The notes beneath the pieces were generated by a model. It was not told where the DNA came from. It was given only the letters and a program-made list of their open reading frames with translations, and made no database searches. This document shows, piece after piece, positions 50,934 to 64,000 of a stretch of DNA of 64,000 nucleotides. The translations under genes and the position numbers were made by a program. The stretch comes from Anadara kagoshimensis (taxonomy: Eukaryota > Mollusca > Bivalvia > Arcoida > Arcidae), in assembly GCA_021292105.1 (NCBI GenBank), contig CM037868.1:24121908-24185907 (forward strand), in the 5' to 3' direction. Position 1 is the stretch's first letter; every line of letters begins with the position of its first letter.

Positions 50934-53243
50934 TTGATTATGGCATCCAGAAAAATCAGTGAATTCTTCAACAAACAGAATACGCAAAGTTCAAGTCCAA
51001 CAGAACCCAAACAATGCCCTATTTCTGGCCCCAGTAAAACAGTTGAATCAGACCCGGGTCCGCCTTATATAGACATGGCCATCGGCGAAGAAAAAGTCCG
51101 ACAGTTAGAACAGGAAACGAAATTAAAATTGCTGCAAACTCGATGGGAAAATTCCCATATGTTTAGCTTTCCCAGTCGCAAAATTTATGGGAGAGAGAGA
51201 AAATTTAACAATAGCTGGTTAAATGACCACGTCTGGATGAGATATTCTGTATCGGAGGATTCGGTATATTGTGTTTGGTGGTGTTGTTTGGAGCCACGCG
51301 TGAAAAGACTAGACTCTTTTTTAAACCGGGAGTGTATGATTGGGTAAACTTTTCTAATTTGGTTAAACGTCATGAGAATTCTGAAAACCACAAATCAAGT
51401 AAAACCCTGGCGGATAATTTCATAGATGTTTCGACTGGAAAAGAAGATTCAATCCTTTCAAAAATTTCAGCAACTCACAAGGTTGACGTCGCAAACACCC
51501 GTCATATTGTTAGCCGAATTATCGGAAGTGCTTCTGCTATGTGGTAGGCAGAATATTGCTATTCGTGGTCATACAGAGCAGACAAGTAACTTTACTGCTA
51601 TCTTAACCATGCTAAGCAAAGAAGATATCATTCTGAATGACCACTTGGAAAACCCTAATGTTCAGTTTAAATATACATCTCCGGATATTCAAAACGAACT
51701 ACTGAATATTTGTGCAGAGCAAATAGTCACGAAAATATCTGAACGCATCCAACAGTCACGTTATTTTGCCGTTTTAGCTGATGAGTGCACAGATAGTTCC
51801 ACGAATGAACAACTTTCAATTTGTATCAGGTATCTTGTTCATGAAGGTCCTGAAGTTTCAGTTAAAGAAGATTTTCTGTGTTTCGTAAATGTCGACGACA
51901 CAAAGGGTGAAACCATTGCTAGACATATTTTGGAAGTGTTGGAACAAAACGGGTTGGATGTTAATAAACTTCGCGCCCAGGGATATGATGGAGCAGCGAA
52001 TATGTCTGGAAAGTTCAGAGGGGTCCAAGCAATTATCAGAGAAACGGCACCATACGCCAGCTACGTTCATTGTAAATCACATCAATTAAACTTAGCGCTG
52101 GTACACTCTTCTTCATTGCCTTGCGTCCGAACAGTAATGGCAACTGTACAAGACATTGCGTTTTCATTTGACTATTCGGCGAAGCGTCTAGCCAAATTCA
52201 AGAGCGATCTTTCCACAAACGAAAATGCACAACAAGAAATGGAGAAAAGAACTAAATTAAAAACACTTTGTGAAACTAGGTGGTCTAGCAGGGCAGACGC
52301 GCTTAAAACTTTTAAGGCATCGTTCGCGGTTGTTGTCAGCAGCCTTGATTTCTTAAAAGATGACGGTGATGACAAGGCGGGTGTGCGATTGAGTTCAATT
52401 TTGCGGTTTGATTTCATAATAGGATTGGTTGTTTCACCGCATATCCTGAGTAGCACAGTTGCGTTATCAGACTTTCTTCAGAGACCTCGGTGTAACCTTT
52501 TAGAGGCAGTGAGAGAAGGTAAGGTAATAATTCGAATGTTACAAAACGAACGTGCTGATGACAGTGTGTGGGACGCCCTGTACGATGAAGCTGTGAACCT
52601 AGCTGCCGAATATGAAATTACACCGTCAGCTCCAAGAAGGACAGGGCAGGGCGACAACGCCATCGTGCAAACCCCGATGTCAATGATCCCAAACAGTACT
52701 GGAAAATTACGCTTTATCTCGCTTTTCTGGATCATTTAATATCAGAACTGGAAACAAGGTTAATAGAAAGTGAAGGTCGATTCAAAGCTGAGGCCCTTTC
52801 CTACTAACATTACAAGGGAAGTTACTGACGAAGTTATTCAAAATATATACGATGCATATACATACGACGCCGATCTTACTGAGCCCGATGTGTATCGTCA
52901 GGAAGTACAACGCTGGAGGGTTCGGTGGTCATTACTTCCTGCAGAACAGAAACCAAATGATGACGTAGCCACATGTCTGAACCAGATAGATCCCCAGATG
53001 TATCCAAACATCCATAGTATATTTTTATTGTTACTCACAATGCCAGTATCGACTGCAACTGCAGAAAGATCTTTCAGCAGTATGAAGAGGGTAAAAACTT
53101 ACCTTCGTCCAACAATGACGACAGAGAGATTGTCATCACTTGCAACTTTACATATTCACAGAGATGAGGATGTAAATATTGAGAAAGTTGTCAACACTTT
53201 TGCACATGCGAAATCTTTCAAAAGATTGAATAGATTTACATGA
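50934..53243 (+). pseudogene. hAT transposase (TTF-zinc finger / DUF4371 / hAT dimerisation type), frameshifted
   Basis: Reading begins MASRKISEFFNKQ at 50,940 (an ATG is also present at 50,934). A TTF-type finger region (WLNDHVWMRYS...) lies at about 51,215-51,400. The DUF4371-like catalytic region (AEQIVTKISERIQQSRYFAV, CKSHQLNLALVHSS, CETRWSSRADALKTF) spans about 51,700-52,320, and the hAT C-terminal dimerisation segment (TAERSFSSMKRVKTYLR) lies at about 53,060-53,110. It resembles zinc finger MYM-type protein 1-like transposases. The frame shifts near 51,280, near 51,530, around 52,670 and again near 52,790, with an early stop at 52,737. Function would have been cut-and-paste transposition; this copy cannot make active enzyme. 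Confidence 0.85.
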
Positions 53244-53639
53244 ATCACTGACTAATGTAACTTCAGACAGATATTCCATATAGACTGTTGTACTGTTTAC
53301 TATTTTAGCTAGCCTATAAAGTTGAAATAAATTATCAGAATTGTTTTATTCATACATTAAATAAGTTTAATGAAAGGTAGGGTTCTCAGAAAATTAGATT
53401 AATGACAAGAACCAGTATAGGTCCTTATTGAATTATTTGAGTTGTTCATATGGTCGGTCGCCATGGAATCCAAAATGACTCGCATTTATTTTCACATTTG
53501 TTCTTAAAACATTATAAAAACACAAACCATGGGATGTAGTGAACATTTTTTTCAAAAATATATCTTTATTGGTAAAATATTCAAAAAATGACATGAATGA
53601 CATTATTTAGACTAACAATGCAAATTATCAGCAAAATCT

Positions 53640-53820
53640 TCCGTTTTTTAAATAAAAGTGGTCAAATAATTAACTCCCCAGAGAGCAGGAGGACGCGTTT
53701 CCTGACTTCTTAAAATAAAATTTTCCCGGGGGAGCATGCCCCCGGACCCCCCTAGTGTTTCGGGGACTTCGTCCCCTCAATTCAGGCCCTTCGGGCCTGC
53801 ACACAATTTAGACAACCGTT
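53640..53820. other. GC-rich hairpins near the hAT right end
   Basis: Three consecutive perfect or near-perfect stem-loops: cccgggggagcatgcccccgg (53,726-53,746), cggggacttcgtcccc and aggcccttcgggcct. Subterminal hairpins like these are common in hAT elements and probably bind transposase; that role is inference. Confidence 0.55.
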
Positions 53821-53861
53821 AAGCATACACATTGATTTTTCGTTTGCTACGCCACTGTTTG

Positions 53862-54140
53862 AGTTGAGTTGCCCAGTCGGCAAAAATATTCCACTTATAT
53901 CGAGACGTCACCAGCTATATAGCTGATGGCATTATACTGATGGGTTCTTTATTGTGCCACGTCTACGTAGACACGAGACCCGATTTATCGTAAACTCCCA
54001 CTAAAAATAACCGTGACTTCATTTCGTAATGTCGAGTGATTGGCGAAAGAACATCGAGTCATTACTTACTTTCGTCTTGGGCCAGACTTGGTCGGGGGGT
54101 TCGAACCCACGACTTCCCACTTATGGAGCAACGAGCATTC
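53862..54140 (-). mobile_element. SINE family B copy abutting the hAT element
   Basis: Starts within a few bases of the hAT right end with gttgagttgcccagtcgg and runs through 'cttatatcgagacgtcaccagctatat' to a head containing gggttcgaacccacgac (B-box GTTCGAACC on both strands) near 54,100. Minus orientation. Confidence 0.65.
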
Positions 54141-54429
54141 AATTATTTATTTATTTATAAAAGTGCTAAGCCTTCTATAGCCTACAGGTTGGAGTCAATA
54201 GATTGGTATAAGGGAGAGAATCGGTAACTCCAGAAAAAGACAGATTTTGGGTGGATTACCTCCCTTAGACTATGTTAACTAACGTGTGTTTTACTAGATG
54301 AAACCTTATGGAACAAAAAAAAAACAAGCCAGGACCAGGTTTTATTTTATTAACGAATAAAACATATTTTATGCATTAATTTTTAGGCATGCGTCAAAAA
54401 TTTTTAAGCATCATCACATTATAAGCTTA

Positions 54430-55750
54430 AGCAACAAACCTGTGTCAGACTATTTTTTATAGAATTTCAAATTAGCACATGACATTTTATACAAACAATT
54501 CAAAATTAGCACATGTCATTTTATAGTAAAATTCAAAATAAGCACATTCCATTGTAAAATATGAATTCAAAATTAACATATGACATTTTATGTAAACAAT
54601 TCAAAATTAGTACATGACATTTTATACAAACAATTCAAAATAAGCACATTTCATTGTAAAATATAAATTCAAAATTAGCATATGACATTTTATGTAAAAA
54701 TTCAAAATTACCACATAAAATTTTATAGTAAAATACAAAATAAGCACATTCCATTGTAAAATATAAATTCAAAATTAGCATATGACATTTTATGTAAAAA
54801 TTCTAAATTAGCACATGAAATTTTATAGTAAAATTCAAAATTAGCACATCCATTGTAAAATATAAATTCAAAATTAGCACATAAAATTTTATAGTAAAAA
54901 TTAAAAATTAGTACATGACATTTTATAACATAAATTCAAAGTTAGCACATGACATTTTATATAGAAATTAATTAAGACACATGACATTTTATATAGTAAT
55001 TCATTAGGGCACATGACATTTTATATAGAAATTCATTAGGGCACATGACATTTTATATAGACATTCATTAGGGCACATGTATAGAAATTCAAAATTAGCA
55101 CATGATATTTATATAGAAATTCAAAGTTAGCACATGATATTTTATATAGGCATTCATTAGGGCGCATGTTGTATAGAAATTCAAAATTAGCACATGATAT
55201 TTTATATAGAAATTCAAAATTAGCACATACAAAAATTCAGAATTCAAGTTGCACGTGTCATTTTATACAAAAATTCAACATAAGCACATGACATATATTT
55301 TATATAGAAATTCAAAATTAGTATGTGTCATTTTATACAAAAAATCAAAATTAGCACATGTCATTTTATATAAAAAATCAATAGGACACATGACATTTTA
55401 TATCAGGGCACATGACATTTTATATAGAAATTCATTAGGGCACATGTATAGAAATTCAAAATTAGCACATGATATTTTATATAGAATTCAAAGTTAGCAC
55501 ATGATATTTGATATAGAATTCAAAGTTAGCACATGATATTTTATATAGAATTCAAAGTTATCACATGATATTTTATATAGAATTCAAAATTAGCACATGA
55601 TATTTGATATAGAAATACAAAATTAGCACATGATCAAAATTAGCACAAGGCATTTTTTAGAAATTCAAAACATTAGCAAATGACAGTTTAAGTATAGAAA
55701 TTCAAAATTAGCACATGGCATTTCGTATTAACATTCAAAATCAACATATA
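54430..55750. repeat. ~33-bp AT-rich minisatellite, ~40 degenerate units
   Basis: Unit close to aattcaaaattagcacatgacattttatatagaa, with substitution variants 'ttcattagggcacatgacatttt'. It ends in (ATTT)n at about 55,746-55,782. Non-coding; the 55,249-55,497 ORF is repeat translation. Confidence 0.9.
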
Positions 55751-55980
55751 ATATTTATTTATTTATTTATTTATTTATTTATATTTGGCCTGAGTCACCA
55801 GAAAAAAATTCTTACAAAAATTTTGAATTAAAGATAGATATGCATTATCTGAAATAGATTTAAAAATAATTAGTCTTAGAAAGGTGAGAAATTATTTAAT
55901 ATGCGTGGATCTTTTGACGTGTCTCCCTTCTGTCAGGTTTATTTTTGGGTGTCATGTGAGTTTCTATAAATAAAACGTAA

Positions 55981-56052
55981 ACTTCCGCCTGCGCTTCTAG
56001 TGACGTCATAACCTGCGCAGAATACGAGGGGCGTCGAATCCGCCATATTGAA
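55981..56052 (+). promoter_or_regulatory. TATA-less Rab11 promoter: ETS, CRE and YY1 sites
   Basis: Within 72 bases: ACTTCCGC (reverse ETS core), a full palindromic CRE TGACGTCA at 56,001-56,008, an NRF1-like CTGCGCAG at 56,013-56,020, and CCGCCATATTG at 56,040-56,050, which on the other strand reads CAATATGGCGG, the YY1 consensus. No TATA box. This combination is typical of broadly expressed genes. The start site is probably near the YY1 element, giving a 5' UTR of about 200 bases. Confidence 0.55.
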
Positions 56053-56256
56053 TATTCTGAGGAGGAACAAGAAACCAAGCTGGTTATAATCCAGCGGAAA
56101 TCACCTACATCTTGGTGCAGATATTGACAACGAACATATTTCTGTTTGGAGCGATCATATTATTATTTGTTGCCGGTCGAATTTTGTAGACCTGCCAACT
56201 TTGTGACTGTTTTTACAGCTTTTATTTGGCTGTTCGTCTACTTCCGGAAGACGAAA

Positions 56257-63757
<7,501 letters not shown>

Positions 63758-64000
63758 TAGCACATGTTCAGTGAAAATATAAAAAGACATGCCAACTGAA
63801 CTTAACAACTTTGTGAACAAGGGAGCATGGAACAACTGTATATTCATTATACATGAATATGTATCGCAGATAGAAGGCATTTTTATCCCTAAACTTTTTT
63901 CAGACAATGAGGACCAACATGCATGTTTGACTCTAAATTGGCTCATACTGTATATAGTTTTCAGTAACCTCATTTTTGAGTGGTCTTCTATCGAGTTCAG

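Larger units (their letters stand above)
50629..53857 (+). mobile_element. Decayed autonomous hAT-type transposon, TTTGA target duplication
   Basis: Perfect 12-bp inverted ends CAGTGGCGTAGC (50,629-50,640) and GCTACGCCACTG (53,846-53,857), flanked by TTTGA on both sides (50,624-50,628 and 53,858-53,862). The 5-bp duplication differs from the usual 8 bp of hAT elements. It contains one transposase gene broken by frameshifts and, near the right end, GC-rich hairpins (cccgggggagcatgcccccgg; cggggacttcgtccc; ggcccttcgggcc). A SINE fragment starts right after the element. Confidence 0.85.

Noticed and set aside
50629-53857. Domesticated host gene (ZMYM1-like)
   Set aside because: Multiple frameshifts, intact terminal inverted repeats and target duplication show an ordinary dead transposon.

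Overview
The window is AT-rich nuclear DNA from an animal with introns, signal-peptide genes, C2H2 zinc fingers, Rab11, tRNA-derived SINEs and many short inverted-repeat transposons. The repeat landscape, a Polinton-type element and the secreted EGF-like exon array most resemble a marine bivalve mollusc. That placement is inference; no marker here fixes the species.

Layout. (1) About 5.6-33.3 kb, minus strand: one large gene for a secreted protein. It starts at a TATA box and signal-peptide exon near 33.3 kb and runs leftwards through at least 15 intact small exons, all phase 1-1, nearly all coding one cysteine-rich EGF-like module. Its introns hold a 72/74-bp minisatellite made from half an exon plus its splice donor (25.4-27.9 kb), a 45-bp minisatellite (30.1-32.6 kb), decayed pseudo-exons and many dispersed repeats. 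The 3' terminal exon was not found. (2) 11,898-16,559, inside an intron of that gene: a 4.66-kb Polinton/Maverick-type element with 897-bp terminal inverted repeats and a 6-bp target duplication. It carries a packaging-type ATPase fused to zinc fingers and two small putative virion genes, but no polymerase, integrase, protease or major capsid gene. (3) 33.3-41.7 kb: non-coding, with microsatellites, a LINE remnant, SINEs and MITEs, one MITE pair bracketing a 30-bp minisatellite. (4) 41,726-47,473: an intact 1,915-residue C2H2 zinc-finger protein in a single coding exon. (5) 47.5-55.8 kb: SINE and LINE fragments, a decayed hAT-type transposon with 5-bp target duplication (50,629-53,857) and a roughly 33-bp AT-rich minisatellite. 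(6) 56.0 kb to the right edge, plus strand: the 5' half of Rab11, with a housekeeping-type promoter, exon 1, and exons 2 and 3. A second, TATA-driven candidate first exon at 60,352-60,451 would give Rab11 a cysteine-bearing N-terminus.

How they relate: the three host genes are unrelated in function. What ties the window together is transposition. At least five short elements share CAGTG/CAGGG ends and 5- to 6-bp target duplications with the decayed hAT transposon. The most notable signals are the alternative Rab11 first exon, the capsid-gene-only mini-Polinton, and the EGF-like exon whose splice donor has been amplified into a minisatellite.
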